Positions 1-8,192 of a DNA stretch of 64,000 nucleotides are shown here, piece by piece. Under the pieces are notes generated by a model. That model was not told the origin of the DNA. It saw only the letters and a program-made list of their open reading frames with translations, and made no database searches. Each line of letters starts with the position of its first letter. The first letter of the stretch is position 1. The stretch spans positions 1-64,000 of the forward strand of contig NZ_JAMTCP010000012.1 in NCBI RefSeq assembly GCF_024171885.1, given 5' to 3'. The position numbers were made by a program, and so were the translations under genes. The DNA comes from Streptoalloteichus tenebrarius. Lineage in GTDB: Bacteria; Actinomycetota; Actinomycetes; Mycobacteriales; Pseudonocardiaceae.

Positions 1-102
1 ATGCCGACCGAGGGCCTGCTCACCGGCCTGCTCCGCGCGGGCTGCTATGTCCTGATCGGGCTCTCGGTCGCGGTCGCCAGGACGGCCACCCGCGAGGGTT
101 GA
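1..102 (+). CDS. 3' end of an unidentified membrane protein
   Basis: The first 33 codons of the window are open and end at a TGA. They encode a short hydrophobic stretch (about residues 8-26, rich in Leu, Val, Ile and Ala) followed by a basic tail, which looks like the last transmembrane helix of a membrane protein. The ATG at base 1 may be internal, since the upstream sequence is missing. No motif allows a family assignment. Confidence 0.45.
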   Translation: MPTEGLLTGLLRAGCYVLIGLSVAVARTATREG

Positions 103-510
103 GACGTGTCCGGTGGCCGGCGGGGGTCGGCGGCCCTCCTCCCCGCGGGGGCTCCCACCACCCGGGCACCGCCTCGCCCGGTACAGCCCCCACCCGCCCG
201 GGGGGCGAGCCCCGCGTCCAGCCTATTCGCCGGCACACCAGCCCCGCCACACACCAAGATCAGCATGTGGACAACCTCAGAGCCTGTGGATAACTCGCCT
301 CACCATCAGGCGAAAACACAACAGGAAAGAGTGAGACCGGTTGACAACCGGCACCCCGCCACAGCCAGCACACGCACCCACGGCCCACTCCCCGACACCA
401 CCCCCAGGCGGGAGGTCGATCAGCGGCGCCGCACTCCCGTCAGCCCGGAGCACCCGAGCACCCACTGTCCTTAGTGGACACAAACCGTCCTCAATGGACA
501 CCGTAGATGA
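103..510. other. gene-free stretch holding element copy 1
   Basis: No convincing coding sequence. It holds copy 1 of the hairpin plus paired DnaA-box element (183-293). Near 466-500 there are two imperfect repeats of the form GTCC-NNNN-TGGACA, which could form a weak hairpin downstream of the transporter genes transcribed toward it. Confidence 0.5.
183..293 (+). repeat. hairpin + paired DnaA-box element, copy 1
   Basis: A conserved 44-base GC-rich block (183-226) containing a GGGGC-GA-GCCCC hairpin is followed, after a divergent spacer, by TGTGGACAA (266-274) and TGTGGATAA (285-293). The second is the exact complement of the classical DnaA box TTATCCACA. The boxes start 19 bp apart. Four more copies with the same order, orientation and overall length (110-112 bp) occur in this window. 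It lies between convergent genes. Confidence 0.8.
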
Positions 511-1539
<1,029 letters not shown>

Positions 1540-1543
1540 CGGC

Positions 1544-3193
1544 TCAGAACTCCCCCACCTCGGCCACACGGGCGCGTTCCACCAGCAGGACGACCGTCGC
1601 GGTGACCACCAGGAGCAGGGCGCACGCCGCATAGGCCATCTGGTTGTTCAGCTCCCCCGGCCGCGAGATCAGCCGGGCGATCGCCACGGGAAGGGTCGGC
1701 GCGTCGGGGCGGGCCAGGAAGCTGGTCGCGCCGAACTCGCCGAGCGCCACGACGTAGGCGAACCCGGCCGCGGCCAGCAACGCCCTGCCGACCAGCGGCA
1801 GGTCCACCTCGCGCCACACCCGCAGCGGGCCGGCCCCCAGGGTCGCGGCCGCCTGCCGGAGCCGGTCGTCGACGGCGCGCAGCACGGGCAGGACGGTGCG
1901 CACGACCAGCGGTGTCGCGACCAGCGCCTGCGCGAAGGGCACCAACAGCGGCGAGGTCCGGAAGTCGCCGGGCAGGGCGTCCATGGTGACCAGGTAGCCG
2001 AAGCCCACGGTCACCGCCGAGACGCCGAGCGGCAGCATCAACGCCGCGTCCATCGCGCCGGCGACCCGGGGGTTGCGCCGGGGCAGGCGGGACAACACCA
2101 CCGAGGCCAGCACACCGAGCGCCATGGCGAGCAGGGTCGCGTCGAACGCCGTGCGCAGGGAGTTGACGGCGGCGTCCACACCGGACACCCCGCCGAGGGT
2201 GTCGTGCTGGCCGGAGCCGAGCAACGCCCGGTAGCCCGCCAGCCCCCATCCGTCCACTGTGGACAGCGAGCGGACGACGAGCCCGACGATCGGCACCATC
2301 AACAACGCGATCACGCACACCGCGACCGCGACGACCGCCCACTCGCCGCCGCGCGGACGCCGCGCCGTCTCGGTGGCCCGCCGCAGCCGCAGCGCGGTCT
2401 CGTGCCGCCGCCGCGCCCGCGCGCCCAGCACCAGGGCCGCCACCACCGCGACGAGCTGCACCAGGGACAGCGCCGCCGCGCCCCTGAGGTCCAACAACTG
2501 CACCGTGCGCAGGTAGATCTCGGTCTCCAGCGTGCGGTACCGGGCGGCCCCGAGCACCAGGACCACGCCGAAGCTCGTGGCGCAGAACAGGAACACCACG
2601 GCGGCGGCCGAGGCGATCGCCGGGGCGAGCGACGGCAGGACCACGGAGGTGAACGCGCGCCAGCGCGACGCGCCCAACGCCCTGGCCGCGTCCTCGGCCC
2701 TGCGGTCGGTGTGCGCCCACAGCCCGCCCACCGTGCGCGCCACCACCGCGACGTTGAAGAACCCGTTGGCCAGGACGATGGCGAGCACGCTGCCGTCGCC
2801 CGAGCCCACGAACAGGGTCCGGAACGCCATCCCGACCACCACCGTGGGCAGCACGAACGGCATCGTCACCAGCACCCTGGCCAGACCCCGCAGCGGCACG
2901 GCGCACCGCGCGAGCAGGAACGCCACCGGCATGCCGGCCAGCAACGCCAACACGGTCGCCGCCGCGGCCTGCCCGAGGGTGAACCCGACCAGGGACCAGG
3001 TCTCGGCGCTGGTCAACAGGTCGAGCACGCCCGGTCCCCTGCCGGTGGAGCGCAGGCCGATGCCGACGATCGCGGCCACCGGCCAGGCGAAGAACACCGC
3101 GAGGAAACCCAGCGGCACGGCCGCGGCGCCCGCCAACGCCAGGGTGGCGGGGCGGACGCGCGGCCGCCTCAGCCGCGCACCGTCTTGCGCCAC
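1544..3193 (-). CDS. thiP: ABC transporter permease, two fused permease halves (ThiP type)
   Basis: About 549 residues with two membrane-spanning permease domains of the binding-protein-dependent type, roughly residues 10-260 and 290-549, matching the duplicated ThiP/FbpB architecture. EAA-loop-like segments (ALGASRWRAF and TLGAGPLRVWREVDLP) mark the contacts with the ATPase. The start is uncertain. I chose a GTG that overlaps the end of the binding-protein gene by about 25 bp, because the open frame continues far upstream inside that gene. It forms an operon with the binding protein and ATPase. Confidence 0.82.
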   Translation of the reverse strand: MAQDGARLRRPRVRPATLALAGAAAVPLGFLAVFFAWPVAAIVGIGLRSTGRGPGVLDLLTSAETWSLVGFTLGQAAAATVLALLAGMPVAFLLARCAVPLRGLARVLVTMPFVLPTVVVGMAFRTLFVGSGDGSVLAIVLANGFFNVAVVARTVGGLWAHTDRRAEDAARALGASRWRAFTSVVLPSLAPAIASAAAVVFLFCATSFGVVLVLGAARYRTLETEIYLRTVQLLDLRGAAALSLVQLVAVVAALVLGARARRRHETALRLRRATETARRPRGGEWAVVAVAVCVIALLMVPIVGLVVRSLSTVDGWGLAGYRALLGSGQHDTLGGVSGVDAAVNSLRTAFDATLLAMALGVLASVVLSRLPRRNPRVAGAMDAALMLPLGVSAVTVGFGYLVTMDALPGDFRTSPLLVPFAQALVATPLVVRTVLPVLRAVDDRLRQAAATLGAGPLRVWREVDLPLVGRALLAAAGFAYVVALGEFGATSFLARPDAPTLPVAIARLISRPGELNNQMAYAACALLLVVTATVVLLVERARVAEVGEF

Positions 3194-4251
3194 TGCTCCA
3201 CCCACCGCTCCCGGCCCGCCCTGACCTCGTCGGCCGGCAGCTCGGCCGACCGCTCGGGCAGCGGGGCGGCCTGCTGCCAGGACGCCGGCAGCGCCACGCC
3301 CTCCCTGGCCGGGTAGACGTACATGCTCTCCGCCACCTTGGCCTGGAACTCCGGCGAGACCAGGAAGTCGACCACCTTGCGGGCGTCGTCGACGTTCTTC
3401 GCGCCCGCCAGCACGCCCGCGTACTCGACCTGCCGGTAGCAGGTGTCCAGCAGCGCCTTCGTGCGCGGCTTGCCGTCGTCGCCGATGGTGAAGGCGGGCG
3501 AGGAGGCGTAGGAGACCACGACCGGGCGCTGCCCCTTGCCGCTGCCGGCGGTGAAGTCCTGGTTGTAGGCCTCCTCCCAGCCGGAGGTGACCTTGAGGCC
3601 GTTGTCGCGCAGCCGCTTCCAGTAGTCGGCGTAGCCGTTCTCGCCGTACTTGGCGACCGTGGCGAGCAGGAACGCCAGCCCCGGCGACGAGGTGGCCGGG
3701 TCCTCGGCCACCAGCAGGTCCTTGTACTGGGGCTGTGTGAGGTCGTCGAGCGTCCTGGGCTCGGCCACGCCCCGCTGCTGGAACCACCCGGTGTCGACGT
3801 TCAGGCACACGTCGCCGACGTCCACGGCGGTGAGCCGGTCCTGGTTGCCCTGCGGGGCGTACCGCTGCGGCCCCTTGTCCGCCTCGGGCCCTCGGTAGGG
3901 CTGGAACACGCCCTCCTCCAGCGCCCGGGAGGCGAAGGTGGAGTCCACCCCGAACGCCACGTCCCCGAGGGGGTTGGCCTTCGTCAGCACGAGCTGGTTG
4001 GTGAGGGCGCCGCCGTCGCCGCTGGCCCGCACCTCCAGCTTCACGCCGGTGCGCTTCTGGAAGTCCTCCAGCAGCTCCTTCGGGGGGTTGAACGAGTTGT
4101 GCGTGACCAGGACGACCTTGCGCTCGCCCCCCTGTCCCGAATCGCCGCCGCCCACCAGCGAACAGCCGGCGGCGAGCGCGACCGTCGCGACCAACCCGCC
4201 GACCCGCGCCCACCGACCGAGCACGGTGCGACCAAGAACGCTGCGGCGCAC
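3169..4251 (-). CDS. thiB: thiamine-type ABC transporter substrate-binding lipoprotein
   Basis: A 360-residue extracellular binding protein. The N-terminus has a basic region, a hydrophobic core and a lipobox ending at Cys30 (VALAAGC), so it should be a lipid-anchored exported protein. The rest matches the iron/thiamine-binding family (LVTHNSFN near the start of the mature protein, GVDSTFASRA further on). It is first in the operon, followed by permease and ATPase with overlapping or near-overlapping ends. Control by the TPP riboswitch immediately upstream supports thiamine or TPP uptake. Confidence 0.85.
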   Translation of the reverse strand: MRRSVLGRTVLGRWARVGGLVATVALAAGCSLVGGGDSGQGGERKVVLVTHNSFNPPKELLEDFQKRTGVKLEVRASGDGGALTNQLVLTKANPLGDVAFGVDSTFASRALEEGVFQPYRGPEADKGPQRYAPQGNQDRLTAVDVGDVCLNVDTGWFQQRGVAEPRTLDDLTQPQYKDLLVAEDPATSSPGLAFLLATVAKYGENGYADYWKRLRDNGLKVTSGWEEAYNQDFTAGSGKGQRPVVVSYASSPAFTIGDDGKPRTKALLDTCYRQVEYAGVLAGAKNVDDARKVVDFLVSPEFQAKVAESMYVYPAREGVALPASWQQAAPLPERSAELPADEVRAGRERWVEQWRKTVRG

Positions 4252-4291
4252 GCCGACCTCCCGTCCGTTCCGGGGCGCGCGTGTCGCCGAC

Positions 4292-4380
4292 AGCCTCCCT
4301 GCGCCGGCATGACCCGGATCAGGTTCGGACGGTCGAGGGCGCGCGCCCTCCTCTCAGCCCGACGCTCCGGGCTCCCGTGG
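4292..4380 (-). ncRNA. TPP riboswitch (THI element)
   Basis: Read on the minus strand, the segment carries the conserved TPP-aptamer blocks in the right order: GGGAGCCC at the 5' side, GGCTGAGAGGAGGG, a variable stem, GAACCTGATCCGGGTCATGCC, then GCGCAGGGAGG. It ends about 40 bases before the binding-protein ATG. The location and the transporter genes downstream agree with thiamine-pyrophosphate control of the operon, most likely of translation initiation, since no clear terminator follows. Confidence 0.93.
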
Positions 4381-4389
4381 CGAACGCAG

Positions 4390-4395
4390 AGCTTA
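4390..4395 (-). promoter_or_regulatory. -10 of the thiamine transporter operon
   Basis: On the minus strand TAAGCT (a TANNNT -10) sits about 10 bp before the 5' edge of the riboswitch, the expected place for a promoter whose transcript begins with the aptamer. No strong -35 is visible. Assignment is by position. Confidence 0.45.
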
Positions 4396-4438
4396 CGCCG
4401 GGGTCGCGTGGCCGGCCGACGCCCACCACCATGGGGGC

Positions 4439-4732
4439 ATGACCGAGCTGCTGAGCGACGAGCGGATCACCGAGGCGTTGGGCGCGCTGCCCGACTGGCG
4501 GCGTGAGGGCGACGCGCTGGTCCGCAGCGTCACGTTGCCCAGCTTCCCCGACGCGATCCGGGTCGTGAACCGGGTCGCCGAGATCGCGGAGAACGACAAC
4601 CACCACCCGGACATCGACATCCGGTGGCGGACGCTGACGTTCCGCTGCTCGACGCACTCCGCCGGCGGCGTCACCGAGCACGACGTCTCCCTCGCCGAGG
4701 AGATCGACGGCGTGCTTGAGGCGCTGGCCTGA
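4439..4732 (+). CDS. phhB: pterin-4a-carbinolamine dehydratase
   Basis: A 97-residue protein of the size of the PCD/DCoH family, with the signature ENDNHHPDI (about residues 44-52), whose paired histidines and following Pro-Asp are the active-site motif. The enzyme dehydrates 4a-hydroxytetrahydropterin during recycling of the cofactor of aromatic amino-acid hydroxylases. It is divergent from the thiamine operon and convergent with the downstream glycosyltransferase, only 7 bp away. No hydroxylase gene is seen nearby. Confidence 0.92.
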   Translation: MTELLSDERITEALGALPDWRREGDALVRSVTLPSFPDAIRVVNRVAEIAENDNHHPDIDIRWRTLTFRCSTHSAGGVTEHDVSLAEEIDGVLEALA

Positions 4733-4739
4733 CGGCCGC

Positions 4740-6005
4740 CTACCCGAGGGCCGGTCCCCTGGTCGGCAGGCCGCGGCGGCGCGGCACCGGCGCGCCGGCC
4801 GGCTCCGTCGCCAACGGCCGGACCGCGAGGGCCACGGCGACGAGGGTCAACACCGCGCACGCCGGGTAGACCCAGCCCAGCGCGGACAGGTACCAGGGCC
4901 GGGGGATCACCCAGATCGACGGCTGCGCCTGGAGCAGCTTCGAGATCACGTAGCTGAACAACGCCACCAGCCACGCCCCGAGCGCGGCCCACGCCCACGC
5001 CTGTCGACGGCGGGGGCCGAACATCAGCCACACGACGGCCGGCAGCAGCCACACCCAGTGGTGCATCCAGGAGATCGGCGACACCAGCAGCCCGAACACC
5101 TGCACCGTGACGAGGGTGGCGAGGGTGTCGCCCGCGCGCGCCGCCGACCACAGCGCGAACGCCGTGAGCCCCGACACGACGACCACGGCGACGATCCACG
5201 GCGCGCCCATGCCCACGTCGTGGCCGAGGGTGCGGGACAACGCGCCCCGCAGCGACTGGTTGATGGCCGAGCCGACCGGCCCGACCCGGCCGGCGTCGCC
5301 CAGCAGCTCGAACCAGAACCGCCGGGACTGGTCGGCCGAGACCAGCCAGCCCAGCCCCACGGTGCCGGCGAAGACCGCCGCCGACCACGCCGCGGCGGCC
5401 CACCGCCGGGTCACCAGGAAGTACAGGCCGGAGACGGCCGGGGTGAGCTTGACCCCGGCGGCCAGGCCGACGCTGGCCCCGGCGAGCGCCGACCGGGCGC
5501 TGAGCATCCCGGCCATGAGCAGCGCCGCGAGCGGCAGGTTGATCTGCCCGAAGTAGAAGTTGCTGCGGATCGGCTCCGCCCACAGCAGCACAGCCGTGGT
5601 GAGCATCGCCCAGCGCTGCCAGCGGGCGCGCTCCCCCTCCCACCTCGGTCCGGCGACCAGCCGGAACGAGGTGCGCACCAGGTACCAGACGCACAGCAGC
5701 AGCCCCGTGTACCAGACCACCCTGGCCAGCAGCCACGGCAACGCCGACAGCGGCAGCAGCACCAGGGCCGCGAAGGGCGGGTAGGTGAACGGCAACGGGA
5801 AGTCGGGGGTGAACTCCGAGTAGGTGAACTCGTAGAGCCGGTCGGTCAGCAGCGTCGGCGGCGCGTCGTGGTAGACGCGCAGGTCGAACATCGCCTGGTG
5901 GTCGCCCTGGAGCAGCAGGAGCAGACCGCCCACGACCGAGGCGGCCAGCAGCCAGGGCGCGATCGGCAGCGCCCGTCGTTCGAGCAAGCGAAGCGCGATC
6001 CCCAA
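4740..6005 (-). CDS. GT87-type polyprenyl-phosphate-mannose mannosyltransferase
   Basis: A polytopic membrane protein of about 421 residues with roughly ten hydrophobic segments. Features of the DUF2029/GT87 family (mycobacterial PimE-like alpha-mannosyltransferases) are the Asp-containing first periplasmic loop (FDLRVYHDAPP) and the loop GLAAGVKLTPAV. Family members transfer mannose from polyprenyl-phosphate-mannose onto lipid glycans outside the membrane. The start is uncertain: the frame stays open to 6173. I chose the TTG at 6005, which has a GGGG stretch 7 bp upstream and puts the first membrane helix near the N-terminus. Confidence 0.75.
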   Translation of the reverse strand: MGIALRLLERRALPIAPWLLAASVVGGLLLLLQGDHQAMFDLRVYHDAPPTLLTDRLYEFTYSEFTPDFPLPFTYPPFAALVLLPLSALPWLLARVVWYTGLLLCVWYLVRTSFRLVAGPRWEGERARWQRWAMLTTAVLLWAEPIRSNFYFGQINLPLAALLMAGMLSARSALAGASVGLAAGVKLTPAVSGLYFLVTRRWAAAAWSAAVFAGTVGLGWLVSADQSRRFWFELLGDAGRVGPVGSAINQSLRGALSRTLGHDVGMGAPWIVAVVVVSGLTAFALWSAARAGDTLATLVTVQVFGLLVSPISWMHHWVWLLPAVVWLMFGPRRRQAWAWAALGAWLVALFSYVISKLLQAQPSIWVIPRPWYLSALGWVYPACAVLTLVAVALAVRPLATEPAGAPVPRRRGLPTRGPALG

Positions 6006-6480
6006 CCTCGTTCCCCGGCGCCGCTGGTCCTGTCGTCCCGCGGGACACCCCGCCCCCGTGGGGGGATCACTGTCGGCGACACCGTCGGCCAACCGGAAGG
6101 TCCCGCCTCCTACCTTACGTAGCACGATCGCGGCATTCCGCGTCCCCCCATCGCGCACCCCACGCTCCCGCACCCACTGTGACCTGCGCTACCTCACGCG
6201 CGCACCCCTTCTCGTCGACCCGGGGCGGGCGAGGCCCAGGCGGGGCCGCGCCCGGCGCGAGCCCGTGCCGGGGTCGCAGGTGCGGCGCACCCGCCCGGGG
6301 AAGCAACAGCCCCGGCGTGGGGACGACCGCCACTCCACCGGCCGCCGAACTGGACCTCCCACCACGCTCCGCGATCGTCGTTCCCCTCCGTAACATCGAC
6401 TCATCCCCCCGAGTGCACCTCTCGTCGCACCTGGCGGACTTGACCGGGGCTTCGGACTCACCCACGAGGCGGGGGTTGCC
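6006..6480. other. gene-free stretch before the HicA-like gene
   Basis: Frames open here are either upstream extensions of the mannosyltransferase frame or compositional. The coding-like frame of the downstream HicA-like gene stays open back to 6394 but has no ATG, GTG or TTG between there and 6522. A promoter for that gene should lie here; none stands out. Confidence 0.35.
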
Positions 6481-6522
6481 CTGACCAAGCTCCACCAGCA
6501 CAAGGAGATCAACAAGGTCCTG

Positions 6523-6726
6523 GTGGAGCTGGTGCGCGACGGGTGGCGCCTGGAGAAGCAGGGGCACGGCTGGTACCTCTACTGCCCCTGCCCCGAGCGG
6601 GGCGTGATCATGGTGGCCAGCACCCCGAAGAACCCCGAGGGCCACGCGAGGGCCATCGAACGACAGGCGGCGCGGCGCCCGGACCGCCACGCGTTGGACG
6701 CGCGACCGCGGCCCCGGAAGGGGTGA
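6523..6726 (+). CDS. HicA-like small toxin candidate
   Basis: A 67-residue basic protein. The core reads like a HicA/YcfA double-stranded-RNA-binding fold: a helix ending RDGWRLEKQG, a histidine directly after (GHGWYLYCPC, the place of the catalytic His of HicA), then a short strand IMVAST and a final helix. HicA toxins are mRNA interferases. The start is doubtful. GTG 6523 removes part of the expected first helix, and the same frame reads a helical LTKLHQHKEINKVL segment upstream whose only possible initiator is CTG at 6481. It stands 65 bp before an HTH protein and a SecB-like protein. Confidence 0.5.
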   Translation: MELVRDGWRLEKQGHGWYLYCPCPERGVIMVASTPKNPEGHARAIERQAARRPDRHALDARPRPRKG

Positions 6727-6728
6727 AC

Positions 6729-6750
6729 GCTGTTTCGTGGACGAAACAGC
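6729..6750. promoter_or_regulatory. 22-bp perfect palindromic operator
   Basis: GCTGTTTCGT, two bases, then its exact reverse complement ACGAAACAGC. It lies in the 65-bp gap between the HicA-like gene and the HTH gene. A TANNNT -10 (TAGCGT, 6756-6761) follows, so the palindrome covers the -35 region of a promoter for the HTH and SecB-like genes. This is where an autorepressing antitoxin would bind. Confidence 0.7.
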
Positions 6751-6791
6751 GGCGGTAGCGTCGACGCACCGCACCAGGTGGGGAGGGCGGC

Positions 6792-7400
6792 ATGGCTCCG
6801 TTCGAGTTGATCTTCGCTGTCGACGAGATGGCGGAGGACGCCGTGTGGACGCTCTACGAGCACTTCGACGCCCTCGTCGCGACCCACGGCGCGACCACGA
6901 TCCTCACCGTCACCACCCCCGGCCCCACCGCCCCCGTGGCCGCCAAGAACGTCGTGCCACAACTGGAGAGACTGGCCAACGTGGTCGTGCGCCGGTGTTA
7001 CGAGGACCTGGTCAACCGCGTGGACATCGCCGAGCGCTGCCGCACGACGCCGCAGGCGGTCGGCCAGTGGATCCACGGCAAGCGACTGCGCGAAACGCCG
7101 TTCCCCGAGCCGTTCAACCTGGTCAACGGTGGGGTCTGGCTGTGGGGCGAGGTGAACGAGTGGCTGCGCCGGGTGGGCAAGCAGTGCGACGACGTGCACT
7201 TCCCGTGCAGGGACGACTACTACGAGATCAACCACTGGCTCAGTGAGCGACGAGCCCAACGCCGCATCGCCACCCTCAACACCCAGCCGGTCCAGGCCTC
7301 GGAGCTCCCATCGGTCCACCTCGGCCCCGCCCGGCGCGGCGACGGACCCCCCGCGTTCTGGGGGCCCTCGGTGGGTGACCCGAGGGCCGCGCGCCGATGA
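6792..7400 (+). CDS. HicB-like/HTH DNA-binding protein, candidate antitoxin
   Basis: A 202-residue protein. Residues 1-70 resemble a small alpha/beta HicB-like domain (FELIFAVDEMAEDAVW at the start). Residues about 75-130 form an AlpA/MerR-like winged HTH (LVNRVDIAERCRTTPQAVGQ, then GGVWLWGEVNEWLRR). Residues 150-202 are a Pro/Gly/Arg-rich, probably disordered tail with an exposed aromatic patch (PPAFWGP). The ATG has a GGGGAGGG ribosome site. Its stop overlaps the next start as ATGA, so it is translationally coupled to the SecB-like gene. The palindrome 40 bp upstream is the likely operator. Confidence 0.6.
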   Translation: MAPFELIFAVDEMAEDAVWTLYEHFDALVATHGATTILTVTTPGPTAPVAAKNVVPQLERLANVVVRRCYEDLVNRVDIAERCRTTPQAVGQWIHGKRLRETPFPEPFNLVNGGVWLWGEVNEWLRRVGKQCDDVHFPCRDDYYEINHWLSERRAQRRIATLNTQPVQASELPSVHLGPARRGDGPPAFWGPSVGDPRAARR

Positions 7401-7894
7401 CCCGCCGGGTGGGGTCGGCCGAGGAGCTCCGCGCCATGGCCGAGGTCGACGACATCCAGTTCTACGAGCTGCGCGCACGGCTGCTCGAAGAACCGGACCC
7501 CGCGCACGACGGGGAGCACGACGCCGCCGGGGTGGAGCAGCGCCCGAAGGCCGCGTTCCGGGTGATGCTCGACGGGAGCCTGCTCGGGTTCCGGCTCCGG
7601 CTGAGCGTGCGGAGTGTGGCGGCGGAGTACGTGGCGGACGCCGCGGCCTTCTTCAGACTGGCGGAGCCGGTCGCTGTCGTCGAGGCGAGCGCCATGAACG
7701 CCTTCATCGAGAAGGAGGCGTTCCCGGTCCTGTACCCGTTCGTCCGGCAGTCCGTCTTCGACCTGGCATCCAAGATGGGTGTCGAGACGGTGCTCCTGGG
7801 CTTGACCCGCCCCGAGGACATGGACTTCACCGTCGATCTGGCTCCCCCGGACGCGGCTTACGTCGAAAACGCCGACGTGGTCAGCGACGAATAG
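7397..7894 (+). CDS. SecB-like chaperone
   Basis: A 165-residue acidic protein. An N-terminal strand DDIQFYELRARLLEE and, after a hydrophilic insert, alternating strands (AAFRVMLDGSLLGFRLRLSV) lead to a helix FPVLYPFVRQSVFDLASKMG, which corresponds to the SecB segment FPYAREVISDLVTRGGF. Actinobacterial SecB-like proteins, such as M. tuberculosis Rv1957, act as chaperones for an antitoxin in toxin-antitoxin-chaperone operons. The ATGA overlap with the HTH gene fits that role. Assignment rests on motif resemblance only. Confidence 0.6.
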   Translation: MTRRVGSAEELRAMAEVDDIQFYELRARLLEEPDPAHDGEHDAAGVEQRPKAAFRVMLDGSLLGFRLRLSVRSVAAEYVADAAAFFRLAEPVAVVEASAMNAFIEKEAFPVLYPFVRQSVFDLASKMGVETVLLGLTRPEDMDFTVDLAPPDAAYVENADVVSDE

Positions 7895-7999
7895 ACCCGT
7901 CCGTCAGGCCCCCGGTCTCATGGGTCGGGGTCGTCGGGCGGCGACGCCACGGCGGTTGTCCGGGCGTCGTACGTGCCATGACGCGACGACTCAGGGTGC

Positions 8000-8036
8000 T
8001 GTCGTCTGCCCGCTCGCGTCGTCTGCCCGCTCGCGC
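8000..8036. repeat. 17-18 bp tandem duplication
   Basis: Two adjacent copies of a GTCGTCTGCCCGCTCGC unit lie between the SecB-like gene and ychF. No function is evident. Confidence 0.55.
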
Positions 8037-8072
8037 GGTGCTCCCGAGACAACCGAGCCGCCCCCCCTACAG

Positions 8073-8123
8073 CCGACAGTCGTGTTCGGGAGAACGTTTC
8101 GCTCTCTGGAACACGACTGTCGG
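8073..8123. repeat. 15-bp perfect inverted repeat with 21-base loop
   Basis: CCGACAGTCGTGTTC (8073-8087) and its exact reverse complement (8109-8123) flank a 21-base loop, directly followed by a further ACTGTCGGAAC repeat. It sits between the convergent SecB-like and ychF genes. It could act as a bidirectional terminator, but the stem has no run of T and is less GC-rich than its surroundings. Confidence 0.65.
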
Positions 8124-8192
8124 AACTGTCGGAACAGATGCCGACCAGAGGCTGCGGGCCTGGCCCTGGTCCCGGTCAGACGTCGAACTCGG

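Noticed and set aside
183-293. Replication origin (oriC) because of perfect DnaA-box complements
   Set aside because: Only two boxes per site, no AT-rich unwinding region, and no dnaA, dnaN or rpmH nearby. The same pair recurs at four other places.
4716-6122. Plus-strand frame opposite the GT87 mannosyltransferase
   Set aside because: No membrane or domain features, and it starts inside phhB; antisense artefact.
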